Shown: positions 10,746 to 21,839 of the stretch, in pieces
Position numbering within the stretch: position 1 is the first letter of the stretch
Layout of the letters: each line of letters starts with the position of its first letter
Assembly (NCBI GenBank): GCA_004194705.1
Contig: SADC01001285.1
Location: forward strand, 682,001-746,000
DNA: 64,000 bases
Source: Ditylenchus dipsaci
Lineage: Eukaryota > Nematoda > Chromadorea > Rhabditida > Anguinidae
Direction of reading: 5' to 3'
Notes under the pieces: model-generated
Told to the model about the DNA's origin: nothing
The model's database searches: none
Seen by the model: only the letters and a program-made list of their open reading frames with translations
Made by a program: the position numbers and the translations under genes

Positions 10746-11751
10746 ATTAGAGCATTTGATTTTTCCACTCTGCAGCTCCGATTCCGTTGTAGTAATGCAG
10801 AAGATCATTTCGAACTTATTTTCCAGTTTCTTTTTGGTCCGTCGGGCTGCTCTTTGATCAAAAACAGCTTGAGTAAAAACAACATTTAAACCCCTCCAGC
10901 GTCCATCATTATTGTCTTCAGTATCTACATAGGCTGAAAAGTTAGTATAATACCTTCAGTGTTGTAGTAATGATGGCAGTGGGCGAAGTGGATTTTCCGT
11001 TCCAAACTGTAGAGACAGAAGACATGAGCAGATCCAAGCAGACCATGATGACAGCTTGATTTGAAACCGTTCTTACAAGTGCCACAGCCCAAAATCTGTA
11101 GCCGATAGCTGAAAAAAGGCATAGTAAATTGAAATAATCGCTTGCAAGAAAGAGAATTACCAGACAGATGAGGAGAAAGACGACGAAAAAGCATAAACGG
11201 ATCCAAGGAAGAATATTGTCCCAAAGCCATTTCCAAATAGAGAACAGGAATCGCATATCAGGCCAACACAACCAGAAAGGGAATCACCATTAACACTGAA
11301 AAAAATTGAACTAGTAAAGGTAAAGTAAAATTTGATAAAAAAAAAACTAACTTCCAACCTTGTCGAAAATTTGTATAAAAGCGAAAGAGCTGTCGTAAAC
11401 AACAAGACAAGAGACCCCAGCAACGAAGTATTTAAACGTGGATTCCCACTCGAATCGTCTGGTAGATGAAAGTCGCATCATTTCGCTGAGATCCTGAATA
11501 AAAAATTGTTTTGCAGTCGACTGAAAGGAGAAATTCCAAACCTGTTAATATGCCTTTCTGTTCTTCTTGCTATTGTCCACAATTTCTATACGATCCAGAG
11601 TGTCTGTTAGGACCTGACTCATTACATAGTTAATTAGCGTCTATAAAGAGCACACTAGTTACATACCCCAGTGGATGAACTTTGACAGACTGGACGGATC
11701 GGAAGCGTTGACTTTGAGCTTCGTTACTTTGATGACAGCATAGCGATGGAC
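10746..11751 (-). CDS. Unidentified multi-exon gene, 5' end not found
   Basis: Exons on the minus strand are 11667..11751, 11542..11613, 11352..11493, 11161..11295, 10954..11108 and 10746..10933. Recognisable stretches are VHRYAVIKVTKLKV, EWESTFKYFVAGVSCLVVY (possible membrane segment), GLICDSCSLFGNGFG, CYRLQILGCGTCKNGF, and a basic region QRAARRTKKKLENKFE, ending HYYNGIGAAEWKNQML and TAA. The last three exons keep one open frame across two phase-consistent introns. The final intron (10934-10953) is only 20 nt with GT, ctaac and TTTTCAG. One base seems missing in the AAA run near 10808-10810, another at the 11352 donor, and a TAA interrupts the 11542..11613 exon. I do not recognise the family. 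A reading of 11161-11295 as an SLC6 transporter lies in another frame and meets a stop. Confidence 0.62.
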
Positions 11752-11839
11752 CTGAAAAATGAAATACAACAATCAAGATGTGAAGGACCGACGTAACGAC
11801 ATCTAGTAGTCGGTCAAAAACAACAAAATTGTCATTGGG

Positions 11840-12055
11840 GAAAAGAGTGAACGAGAACAGTTAGTGTGAGAGTGAGAGTTCGAGTGAGAGTGAATGTGAA
11901 AATTTCACAATTTTCCCATTGAGGACAGGGTGCGAGTGAGAGTGAGAGTGAAAACAGAGTGACAGTGAGCGTTTTCCATTTTCCATTGGGGACAGAGTGC
12001 GAGTGAGAGTGAGAAGCAGAGTGAGAGTGAGAGTGGAAGAGCTCCGTCGGGGACT
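11840..12055. repeat. GTGAGAGTGAGA tandem repeat
   Basis: Purine-rich GAGTGAGAGT units alternate with three copies of a spacer of the type ttccattggggacagagtgcga. The spacing is about 65-70 bp. A short inverted relative lies at 9935-9975. Confidence 0.7.
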
Positions 12056-12267
12056 TAGCTTAACACTAACATTACATGAGCACCACTGCATAGTTACCTT
12101 CACCTCGATAGGTGTCTCCACCCCTACTTGAGTACCAGGGTACCACTACGTATGCATTACTAACTGGGTATCACTACTTAAGGACCTCCACCTAGGTACC
12201 ACTACCTGACGACGACCACCGCAGATAGGAGTAACACCACTTGTGTAGCCCTTTCTGGCTCGGTACG

Positions 12268-12465
12268 TGACAAAATTTGCTCGCGCCAAATTTGCTCGGA
12301 CCGAAATTTGCTGGCGGCCAAAATTTGCTCACGCCAAAATTCGCTCGCGGCCAAAATTTGCTCGCGGTCAAAATTTGCTCGCGCCGAAATTTGCTCGGAC
12401 CAAAATTTGCTCGGCCATAATTTGCTCGGGCAAAATTTGCTCGACCATAATTTGCTAGGGTATGT
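12268..12465. repeat. AAATTTGCTCG minisatellite
   Basis: About a dozen copies of a 16-18 bp unit (CAAAATTTGCTCGSSNC) with variation only in the last bases. A similar but differently worded array (CCAAAATNTTCTCG) lies at 15340-15440 inside the hAT element. Confidence 0.82.
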
Positions 12466-13430
12466 CTTTACTTAATGTTCCAGATTTAATTCCGAGCGAC
12501 GAAATACATTCTTAATCGTCTAGATTAAGCCTTAATGATCCCAAACCATCTTCAATGATCTAGACAACTAGTGAGCTGACTAGGGTTTGCAGGCGCCTAT
12601 TGGCGCCTATGCCGTTTGGGAATATCAGTGCTTCGGGCACTATTCCTGTGGTTCGAGAACATTAGTGATTCATGTATAATAGTAGTTCGGGCAGATTAAT
12701 CGTTCGAGTGCATTAATGGTTAGGGTAGATTATCCACCCCACCTGTGAACCCACCTACTTTACCTCGCCTATCCTTGCTTATCGTCACCTATTTTCGCTT
12801 ACCTCGCCTATCCTCGCCTACCCTCGCCTATTTAGCCTACTATAACGTACACCTGACCTGAACCCCAGGGTATACGTTATATCAAAGTTTGACTGTAGAG
12901 ATTTCACCTGAACACTTAAACATCCTATCTGCCTAGCTACCCACCCTAACTGGACATTTACCTACCCTACCTGGCAGAAAAGGCATTGGCAGTTAAGTGG
13001 ACTTCAACACAACAATCCACCTTAAATCCAGGCTAAAATCCACCATCACCAATTTGGATGGCAAGGAAAATATTTTTAGAAGTCACTTTGATTATACGTG
13101 TTTGTGCTTAAAAGAAAGCCAAGATGTTGTACTTGAGGGTTCCGCAAAAATATCTGATATTAGTTTGCGAAAAATGGCAGAAAATTAGACTTAAACAAAA
13201 AATGTGACGGATAACCCTCCGTTTCGGACCGTCCACAGTGGTGTTTTTAATTCACATAATGGTAATAATCAACTATCATACGTAATTTCGCCGAGACGGA
13301 CAAGTGAACTAATAATCAGATGGTAAAAGAGGGCACAGTTGACTTTCCTAAAATGAACTACAACAACCGTTTTTATTCATTCAACTGAGACAAGCAACGA
13401 AAAACTGAGAGGTTTTAACAATTTTTTCAA
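12466..13430. other. Intergenic, partial Tigger-like MITE
   Basis: Contains short phrase repeats (cacctacc, tcgcctatcc at 12735-12840) and a small MITE at about 12838-12895 ending GTTTGACTG-TA, with inner pair TATAACGTA/TACGTTATA. A 63-codon open frame at 12997-13188 shows no recognisable feature. Confidence 0.4.
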
Positions 13431-13539
13431 CACATCAAAGATCCTTATTGTTAAACTTCTTGTTCCATAAAGCTCCACCAGGGCAAAGATCCTCTTGTCT
13501 GCTTGTTGGTATTACCTTCTTTTCTTAGATGCTGGCTGA

Positions 13540-14010
13540 CCACGGATATACTGCTCATAAGTATGATCGCTCCGGCCCCATTCACAGCTTCCTTCTTAAC
13601 TAAGACTGCCTAGACCTATACAAAAAAGTAAGCCAATTTGAGATATCTGAAAAAAGCATGCCTTGTGAAACGGAGGAGAAGTGAGGAAGAAAGTCCCGTC
13701 CAGATAAATATTGGCTATTTCGACAGCCCAGTCAAGGCTAGAAGCACGCCCGATGATCATCACCCTGTGAAAAACAAAAAAAAATAGTGAATCACGCAAG
13801 ATTAGCACCTTTAAATGTAATCAAATATCACTTGGCGGTTTAGATCCTGTTTGGTATGAAAGCAGCACATCTTGATCACGACATCCGGGAATTGTTTTTT
13901 GAAGCTTTCGTGAGCACCAAGCTCATGATCAAATACAGCTAATTTACACTTCAATTCACGAGTCCAAAATCCACTAAGTCTAGCGCAACTGAATCAAAAC
14001 ACTTAACCAC
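13540..14010 (-). pseudogene. Mutator-like (MULE) transposase debris
   Basis: Minus-strand pieces resemble MULE-type transposases common in nematodes. Positions 13670-13760 encode VEIANIYLDGTFFLTSPPFHKAC, the DGTF block with the first catalytic Asp. Positions 13845-13985 encode FDHELGAHESFKKQFPDVV..KMCCFHTKQDLNR, like the E..AF...FP...GC.FH block. Positions 13540-13590 encode YEQYIRGQPASKKRR, like a C-terminal tail. In an intact protein the DGTF block comes first, but here it lies downstream of the FP..CFH block, so the copy is rearranged. Confidence 0.5.
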
Positions 14011-14428
14011 AACTAAATAAATAACTCAGATACGTTTTCGCCACATCTTTCGGTAAGTCTTTGCGTCTTTCTTTTGAAGAAGAGCTGTGAACGGGGGAAC
14101 TGAGTGAATCTTAGAACCTTTTTTGACAAATCCAAATACTCGATAAACTTGGTAAGATCCTACTGGCTTGCAGGGAAGAGTTCTTGTGACTATTTGCGGG
14201 AAATAGTCACAAATTTATGAATTTGCAAAAATAGCCAAAATAGTCACACGTTGTGACTATTTTAATTTTGTGACTATTCTTGTGACTATTTCTCGACACG
14301 AAAGTAACGATTTTAAAAAATAGTCACATCGTGTGACTATTTTGAACGTTTGTGACTATTCTTGGACGTTTGTGACTATTCTTAGGAGAGTTTGTTAGGA
14401 GTAAGTCTGTTGCGTAAGTCTGTAGCAA

Positions 14429-14737
14429 CTATTCCCATGACGTGAAATGCTCTTTCACTTTCACCACTTGAACCTTGTATGCACAGAATTTCTCTGGCCA
14501 CTTGACTGAGAATTGGGAATGTCTAAAAAAGTTTCCCTGCGTAATATAAAATTTGCTTCTCACCTCCTCATTTTGCTGCCAAAACTTCAGTGGGTCTTCT
14601 TCATCATCTGGGACGGACATGTATCTGTTTATCTCTCTGTCGATTAAGCTTATGTCGGAAGGGAAATGTCTTTTACGAGAGGGAGTAGGTGCTGATAAGT
14701 TTGACTCTCGGGCAAACTTTGATGCTAACTCCCTCAC
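14429..14737 (-). pseudogene. hAT transposase C-terminal fragment
   Basis: The reading [29 protein letters not shown] matches the start of the hAT C-terminal dimerisation region (E...Y...P....DPL.WW/FW). The preceding catalytic domain is absent; at the point where it should be, the PDI sequence begins on the opposite strand. This identifies the carrier as a gutted hAT element. Confidence 0.75.
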
Positions 14738-15258
14738 ACATCCTCACATATCCCTCACGCAAATCGTCTTGGATGCCGATAAGGATGTTCTTTTGCAGTT
14801 CTACGCTCCCTGGTGTGGTCACTGCAAGAAATTCGTTCCGGTCTATCAGAAGCTTGCTCTGGAGGTAGGCATTCTAGTTTTCTCATTGTGGAAATTTTAC
14901 CAACACATTTCAGTTGGCTGACGAGGATATTGTGTTTGCAAAATTCGACGCTACCGCCAATGAGGTTGATCCGTTGTTTGAGGTCTACAGGTAGTCAGTC
15001 TATTTGTCTTTATAATTAAGATATCTAATTCTCCATATATAGTGTTCCGACCATTTCTTTGTGCCCAAGAATGCCAAGGAATCCCCCGTTCTCTATGAGG
15101 GTGATCGTCAGCCCGAGGATCTGATCAAATTCGTTGCTAAGCACTCCACTGATGGTCTAAAGCACTTCGGTCGTGATGGCGAAAAGAAGATGGCTGAGCC
15201 AACTCTTGCTGAAAGTGAAAGCCTCGGACAGGAGAATGCCTACGATGATGAGCTCTAG
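14738..15258 (+). pseudogene. Captured 3' exons of an ERp57-like protein disulfide isomerase
   Basis: Exons about 14738..14864, 14914..14990 and 15043..15258 encode one thioredoxin-fold a' domain: [35 protein letters not shown][F]VPKNAK, YEGDRQPEDLIKFVAKHST, and a C-terminus ending in DDEL, an ER-retention-like tetrapeptide. WCGHCK is the redox site. The N-terminal domains and signal peptide are missing, so it is a gene fragment. AATAAA lies at 15291-15296. One T is missing in exon 3 (near 15058-15060): TTT GTG CCC would restore FVP. Whether it is transcribed from the hAT element is unknown. Confidence 0.85.
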
Positions 15259-15334
15259 AATCCTCTGTTGACTTGTTAAACTGTTACCTGCAATAAATTT
15301 GTTTGTTCATTTTGTGACGTAGGTTCAAAGGGCG

Positions 15335-15605
15335 GCCATGCTCTTGGCCAAAATGCCCTCGGCCAAAATATTCTCGCCCGTTAAACTCTCGCCCATAGTA
15401 CTCTCGGGTCAATACTTTCGCCGCCAAAATGTTCTCGCAATAATATTCAATTTATATTCGTTTTAAGAAGTTCTATTCAGGCACATGCGGACTCGGACGT
15501 TTGGCCCCCGCGACCGTTTGGACCCCCGGGACTTTTGGCCCCCTCCTATCAAAAAGGGACGTTTGCCCCCCTTAATCCGTTTGGTCGCCCTCATTTGGGC
15601 ACCAA
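15335..15605. repeat. Two phrase minisatellites inside the hAT element
   Basis: Positions 15340-15440 hold about six copies of CCAAAATNTTCTCGSCC-like units. Positions 15497-15600 hold about five copies of GGACNTTTGGCCCCC-like units. Both are degenerate and tandem. Confidence 0.65.
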
Positions 15606-16506
15606 TTTGAAAATGTCTAATGTCTAATAGGCACCAATTTGAAAATGTCTAATTAAGCCTCTATCATTGTCCTCCGCTCTCTAATAATTAACGATTTTTT
15701 AATTTTGAACAGCACGTTTATGATCATATCTAACTAATTGCTTAGACTAATTCCTGATAACTGATCAGTAAAATATATATGTCGGACCACAAGATAGTAA
15801 TGTGAAAGTGTAAAAGAAAATAATTGACAGCTTGTTGTTGTTATAGAAAAATATGCAATACCTAGCACACTCAAACTCATATATAGTTTATTCGATAGTT
15901 ACTGATACGCGATTAGACCTGAAAATGAGTGATGTGAATGCTAAATAATATAACTCTCGCTAGGCAGCCTCTTGTTTAGAAGTTGACGTGCTCCGGCAGT
16001 TATGTTACATGGGCCTAGCCACACCGCCTTGGTTTATGGAGCACGAAGGCACATAGAGAGTGACACTTCGACCACATACAGCCCGACAAAGTCAATAATT
16101 TCGTAGACAAAATGTAAAGTAGACAAAAAGGTTGTGACTTGAAGTATGCATGAGTGGATGACTTTGCCGAGCTGCATGCAGTTGCAGTGTGAAGTGCATC
16201 AAAAAGTTAAATTTACCTGACCAGCAGACCCAAAATCACAAATAGAAGCAAGCAAAATGATACCTGATGTCACCAATGTCTGGGGTGATCTGAAATTCTG
16301 GACGATGAAGCCAATCGGACTGGAATTTTGATCCGCTGAATCGATTTCTCGCAAAAAGTTTATCCCCCTTGAGTAAAACCCCTAAAAACCAGTTATTATA
16401 GGCTTTAACCACTCTGGAGTGGCATTGGTCTTTGTCCATTCCTAAACTTCACACAGAAATGATTAAATAGCTTGAAAAAATTTAAAAAATTATTGATTTC
16501 TTGTCA
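15606..16506. other. hAT element interior, no gene seen
   Basis: AT-rich sequence without recognisable exons. A 67-codon minus frame at 16236-16439 has no family resemblance I can name. Confidence 0.4.
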
Positions 16507-16718
16507 AGAAATAGTCCCAAGAATAGTCACAAACGTTCAAAATAGTCACACGATGTGACTATTTTTAAAATCGTTACTTTCGTGTCGAGAAATAGTCACA
16601 AGAATAGTCACAAAATTAAAATAGTCACAACGTGTGACTATTTTTGGCTATTTTGCAAATTCATAAATTTGTGACTATTTCCCGCAAATAGTCACAAGAA
16701 CTCTTCCCTGCTGGCTTG

Positions 16719-17687
16719 TACTTGAAGTTTCCATCACTCATAATTTCTCTGCTTAGACTCAAATAGAAAAGTTGGCGTGGCGAAGAGAGTAGCAGCATAG
16801 TTTTATCTAGAAAGCTCTAGACTTTTTACAAAGTAAGGCAATGGTGAAATCATAAACCCCCGAATAAAAGGTGCTTTTCCCCGTATTTTTCATGTGATTG
16901 AATCGATCCCCGCTCTGTGCATCGTGAAAAAAAGTTTTACTCGTTCAACAAAGATTCATAATCCGGACAACCGGAATAAACTTTCGTCGAGCACGACCAA
17001 ATGCTTTCAAAGTTGCTTTTCGGTTGGCCACACTTGCTTGTCTAGCTTTCACAAAGAATTCTAAAAAGCTACTTAAAATTAAGAAAAAAAAGCCAAAATA
17101 TCCACACATCTTGACTTCGATTTGCTCTCAATATCGGCAGATGATATTCTCCACATGGCACTTTCTCTTTCTTCCAACGATCAACAAGTGAACGGAAACC
17201 TGTACAAGGGTAGCGAACAACTTTCAAGCCATTTTAAATGCTGGACCACGTTTAACACATATTTGGGTCATCTGCTTGCGTGACTGCCAACTTTTATACC
17301 CTATACGCTGCGAGTATATGAAATTGATCGCTGCCATCTGAAAATTTAGAACTCATACTCCTAGGATAATAATGAAAACAGAAATTAGATCACTCAGGAC
17401 ATAATTTCTTCAGAAAAAGCTCCCAACCAATAAATAAAGCATGGATTCGAAGTAAAAATAAAAATTTTAACCATGTACGGTCTTAAATGAAGACGAGTTA
17501 AAATGAGGACGAGGTAAAATTGAGACGATTTGGGATTGATACGAGTTGGGACATGCGAGTTGGGATTGATACGAGTTGAGACATGCGAGTCGGGATTGAT
17601 ACGAGTTGGGTTTTTACCCTAAAAACATGGTTTGCGAAAAATTATGAAATGCCATTACCAGCCACTCCCCTCCTCCCAGACTAAATA
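16719..17687. other. Intergenic, with CCCAACTCG repeat copy
   Basis: No gene recognised. Positions 17485-17612 hold the inverted form of the 9.27 kb phrase repeat (GATACGAGTTGGGACATGCGAG units). Confidence 0.45.
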
Positions 17688-17969
17688 CCGTATTCACTCT
17701 ATTAACTCCTCATGGGGAGTTTTTTTTTTCAACCCTCAAAAAATCGGAAATTTTTAGGTCGATTTTGAGATTTTTGGGTGCTCAACCACAGTTTGAAAAC
17801 TGAAATTAGGTAATCTCGTAGTAACTAAGAAAACGCAAAAAACACATTAGCAAAATGTTTTCTTTAGGCTCAGATATGAGGTCCGTAGGGTAGGGACTTA
17901 TTAGAGGGTGGAGAGTTATTAGAGGGTGGGGAATTAATAGAGGGTGGGGAGTTAATAGATTGAATACGG
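17688..17969. mobile_element. TA-CCGTA class MITE upstream of NTH1
   Basis: CCGTATTCACTCTATTAACTCC...GAGTTAATAGATTGAATACGG is flanked by TA. It is close kin of 4815-5077, with the same TCTATTAACTCC word and the same inner sequence. Its right end is 95 bp from the NTH1 start codon, so it may lie in the promoter. Confidence 0.78.
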
Positions 17970-18064
17970 TATATGGGTTGGGTAGTATCTACTTACGTAT
18001 AGACTCATTATTCCTCTTCAGTAAACTCACCGTTTTAAATTCTACCAAGCGAGTGTATTCAAAA

Positions 18065-19424
18065 ATGACAAAATCTAAGAGGCCGGTTTCTCCGTCAATC
18101 GATGGCTCTTCGTCAAACTACGCGGAAAAGCAACCAAAGCTCATGATTGAACAGACTTCTCTGGTTGTTAAGAAAGAAGTCATGGACATTGAAGATTTTG
18201 AATGCATCATTCTTCCCTCAAATATCGCTGTGCATTTGAATCTTTTGGAGAAAATGCGAGAAATCAAGGATGCACCAGTCGACACTATGGGTTGTCACAA
18301 ACTGGCGGACTCTTTAGCTGACCCGAAGGTACTTTTTTACTATCTGTTAATGGTAGAGTGCTAAAGATGATTACTTTTTTAGACGTACCGGTTTCAAGTA
18401 CTGGTCGCTCTCATGCTATCTAGGTAATATTTCTTTTCTTGTGTGTTTTAAATCCCCAGTATTTAGTCAAACAAGAGACCAAGTTACTGCTGCTGCGATG
18501 GAGCGTCTCAGATTTCACGGCTGTACAATTCCGAAAATAATTGAATTCCCATTGCCCGAACTTGCTCAGACCTTATGTCCTGTTGGGTTTTATAAGGTAA
18601 TCAGTTATTTATTCAGCTCATCAAACATGTTTTTGCTCAGAGAAAAGCAGATTTTCTGAAAAGGACTGCAATTATACTCAAAGAGAAGTTCAATGGCGAT
18701 ATTCCTGATACTATGGATGGTCTTTGCAGGTGCTTGTAATTTAACGTAGTCATCGTGTGTATGAAAACTCCTTCTTTTAGTTTGCCTGGTAAATTTTCAG
18801 CTGATCAAGAGTCCGTTTAGTTGAAAGATCTTATTAGGTGTAGGATCAAAGATGGCAAATTTGGCTATGCAGATAGCCTTTGATCGCATAGAAGGCATCG
18901 GAGTGGATACGCATGTAAGTATGCATAGTTTTTCTTTATGACGTTTCGTTGTTTTTGGGTTCATCGAATTTCAAATCGCCTAGGATGGTTGAATACTAAG
19001 ACGCCAGAGCAGACGGAGGCTGGACTTAAGAAGATTCTGCCCAGGTTAGTCAAACCTGACTTTTTGTTTGATCTTCGTGATTTTTAATTGGTGCTACTCA
19101 GGAATTACTGGAGCTCAGTGAACAAGTTGCTTGTCGGTTTGGGCAACAGGTAATATTTAAAGACATTAGAGTTGGCTGGGTCATCATTCTGTCACTGTAC
19201 AACAGTGCCGGTAGATACGGATTGACGATCTTGAATATGTTTTGGGAGAAAGGTTTACATGATCAGAGTTAAAGTTTTGGAGAATATTTTTATTATCGTC
19301 GATTCCGTGTCCTAGTCATTACTTCACTCAGGTCTGCTTGCCAGTAGGACCAAAGTGTTCCGGATGCTTGTTGAAAGACTCTTGTCCCTGGCCTGGTAAA
19401 GTGAAGCAGTTAAAGAAGAAGTGA
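18065..19424 (+). CDS. NTH1: Endonuclease III homolog (base-excision repair DNA glycosylase/AP lyase)
   Basis: Nine exons: 18065..18328, 18383..18423, 18467..18596, 18641..18729, 18781..18788, 18838..18914, 18959..19044, 19102..19149, 19332..19424. The enzyme removes oxidised pyrimidines and nicks the strand by beta-elimination. Visible hallmarks are [12 protein letters not shown], the helix-hairpin-helix [13 protein letters not shown] with the catalytic Lys, [16 protein letters not shown] with the catalytic Asp, and the 4Fe-4S loop C-x6-C-x2-C-x5-C ([17 protein letters not shown]). The N-terminus is basic and may be a targeting region. CTCTTCAG at 18013-18020 could be a trans-splice site. 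AATAAA lies near 19468. Oddities are an 8-nt microexon, an acceptor ending GG instead of AG at 18958, and one base missing at about 19140 (GGT TTT GGG CAA CAG would restore GFGQQ). Confidence 0.9.
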
Positions 19425-19484
19425 TCTCAATGTTATTGTTTCGTATTAGACAAGTTTTGCTGTTTAATAAAAAGTTTTACATCC

Positions 19485-20458
19485 TGATGGTATGCTCTAA
19501 TTTTTATTCACAGAAGTCTCGGCAATTTGTCATGCCTGGTCACTGAAATACAATACAAGAAAATAAGCACAAGGAAGTTGATTGGTACGTGAGAAATATT
19601 CAAGAAGTAATGGTTTTCCCGGTCTAAAAAGTAGTAGAAAATTTCATACTGCGGGCAAAAATTTCTGATGGACAGTAAAAACGTCCTCTTTTCAGGTCAT
19701 ATCTGAAACAATTATTTGATCTAGAAATGAATATACAATCATTACAACCTTGATTTTGCTTTGATTTTTTCGTTTTTTGTAAAGAGGACTGTAAGCTCCC
19801 TTATTGCTATGCAGTTTTCACTTTCGTTGTTGCTGTTTCTAAATTTTCATTGGTTATCATTGTAAGTTTTATGGAAAATCATACTTTGTTATTGCTTCTG
19901 TCACTGTATGATTTTGTGTCAGGTACACAATTATAGTGGATTGTGAGGAACAGGAAGGAGTTTCACCATCACTGAGCCCAAGGCTATGTATAAACTATTA
20001 AACGATCTCTAACTAAACCTTTCATACCCTGTCTGAATTGAAGTGCATCCTACGCAGATACATAATTTGTTAGGTTCGTCAGCAGGGTTCTTCAACCAGT
20101 TGTAGCATATCTAAAGTTCAATGTGATCCTCGTAAACTGTTGTGCTAAGTCATCTTTACCGTGGTTTTATTGGTTAAACTGCAATCGCTCTTGCAAAACA
20201 TACTCAAATTCTTTGAGCTTGATAAATGTGCAGTGTCTAGCCCTTGAGAATTACAGTTTCCCGTCTTATCAGCCAGTCTTGCTTCCGTGTTAGTTGGTTT
20301 TTTTAAAGTTTGAGAACAATTTTGCTTTTTCGATCGTTTCACTGCTTGAATTATCCATAATCCAGTTGTCTAAAAAATTTTGTTTTTAGTGTGACATTGT
20401 GGAGCTATGAGAGTCTTTTATCTTGCCTATTTGGCGATGTCAAGCCATGATGATTTAA
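19485..20458. other. Intergenic downstream of NTH1
   Basis: No gene was recognised. Positions 20153-20222 (catctttaccgtggtt...caatcgctcttgcaaaa) recur as a direct, diverged repeat at 21390-21460. Confidence 0.4.
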
Positions 20459-20640
20459 AGGGCCATTGCCGTCTCCGACAACGGTTGTTCCCCGCCAATT
20501 CAAAAAAATTTCCTAATCATTGAACTTCTGTTCGGATTTTTTAACTTGGTTTCTAACACAACTATGCCTAAAATAAAATTCTAGGCCTTGTTTTGTTAGA
20601 AACCAAGCTGAAAAAATTGGGAATACCTTTTTTTGCAGCT
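20459..20640. mobile_element. TTAA-class MITE, right end lost
   Basis: TTAA-AGGGCCATTGCCGTCTCC begins the element. The core has the hairpin TTGGTTTCTAACA...TGTTAGAAACCAA also seen in 28316-28533, 49940-50122 and 56589-56815. The right arm is replaced by a tttgcagctgattt repeat. Confidence 0.65.
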
Positions 20641-20944
20641 GATTTACTTCTTTTTGCAGCTGATTTGGGTTGCAGCTGATTTAATTTTCTGTCCAAGACC
20701 AACCATTCTTTGCAATATTTTGGAAGAATTTAAATTTTTTAGTCAGAAAATAACTTGGATCCCTCAGAATCCCACCCGGAATGGCCAGAAGCCGCTGAAA
20801 GTTGGTTTTTTGGGGTTTACTATAGGGGGGGGGGTAAACTTTTGCGAGAATTCGATTGAGCGGATCAGAATTCCCTTCCGATCGGCCTAATCACTCAGAA
20901 TTCCACCCTGAACCACTCAAATTCACCATAAACCTGAAATTAAG

Positions 20945-21330
20945 CAGCCAAATATTATTTTTTTTGGTGAAAATCCACTTTTTTGTTTTGCGTTATTTAA
21001 TTGAAAATTTTTAACTCTTTTAGAAAAATGCAACACCATAACGTAGCCCTGTGATTCTAGTTTCTAATGAGGTATCATTTATTGCATCATCTTCAAAAAT
21101 TTAATACAAAAAGTTCAAAAAGTATGAACAAAATTGTCCCTCTGATTTGGTTCATACTTTTACGTTTCTGTGTTACATTTTTCCGAGATAATGCAATAAA
21201 TGATGCCTCATTAGAAACCAGGATCGCAGGGCTACATGATGATGTCAAGATTTAAAAAAAAGTTGAAAATTTTCAATCTAATTACGCAAAACAAAAATTT
21301 GTGCCAAAAAAAAGTATTGTCCTTTAAATA
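20945..21330. repeat. Foldback with about 100-bp arms
   Basis: Outer partners near 20960-21010 and 21262-21315, and inner partners ttctaatgaggtatcatttattgca / tgcaataaatgatgcctcattagaa, form a near-continuous hairpin. GTCCTTTAAA follows the right end, hinting at the TTAA class. Confidence 0.65.
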
Positions 21331-21839
21331 CTCGAAATTCTCATTGCTCTAGACGGTGTTCGGGCGTTTGTCCCATTTTTGGACATTAGTCATCTTTACC
21401 GCGGTTATATTCGTTAAACTCCAATCGCTCTTGCAAAAGTACTAAATTCTTGAGTATTTTCGACATTTGTCAAAAAGGGGAAGACGCCTTACGTAAGGCG
21501 TTTGTCCTCTTTTTGGACATTTTTGAATTCGCGCCTTTTTTTAATCGTTGGTATATGATTTGATAACTGTGTCCCATTCCGGCGACGGTAAATGACCAGC
21601 GATAAATGGAGCCATAATTGATTGACGCTATGGTAGATTGGTCATAGGTGTATTCACCTACCAAATTTTTGAAGTTACAGATTAAAATGCTGGTGGTGGA
21701 AAACATTATGTTTTTCTTGAATAATAATATTCATAAATTAGTTTTTATTGACCAGTAAGCCTCATAGTAGGTAGAAAAACCACCTGGTCCTTCTCCTGAG
21801 TGGGTATTCACGTCCAGAATCCGAAATTTGGATTTAGAT

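Larger units (their letters stand above)
14171..16710. mobile_element. hAT element carrying a captured PDI gene fragment
   Basis: Inverted repeats of about 200 bp (14171-14373 and 16507-16710) start CAGGGAAGAGTTCTTGTGAC. They are flanked by the exact 8-bp direct repeat CTGGCTTG (14163-14170 and 16711-16718), the hAT signature. The arms are arrays of the word GTGACTATT and its complement. The body holds a hAT transposase C-terminal fragment (minus) and, directly beside it, three exons of a protein disulfide isomerase gene with introns and AATAAA (plus). The intact introns show capture from genomic DNA rather than from mRNA. Confidence 0.9.

Noticed and set aside
11161..11295. SLC6-type transporter segment (YLEMALGQYSS)
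   Set aside because: The frame contains a TGA and does not continue in phase into the next exon. Another frame is open and phase-consistent across both introns.
14429..14737. Host gene overlapping PDI on the opposite strand
   Set aside because: The sequence [11 protein letters not shown] matches the hAT dimerisation region and lies within the hAT element.
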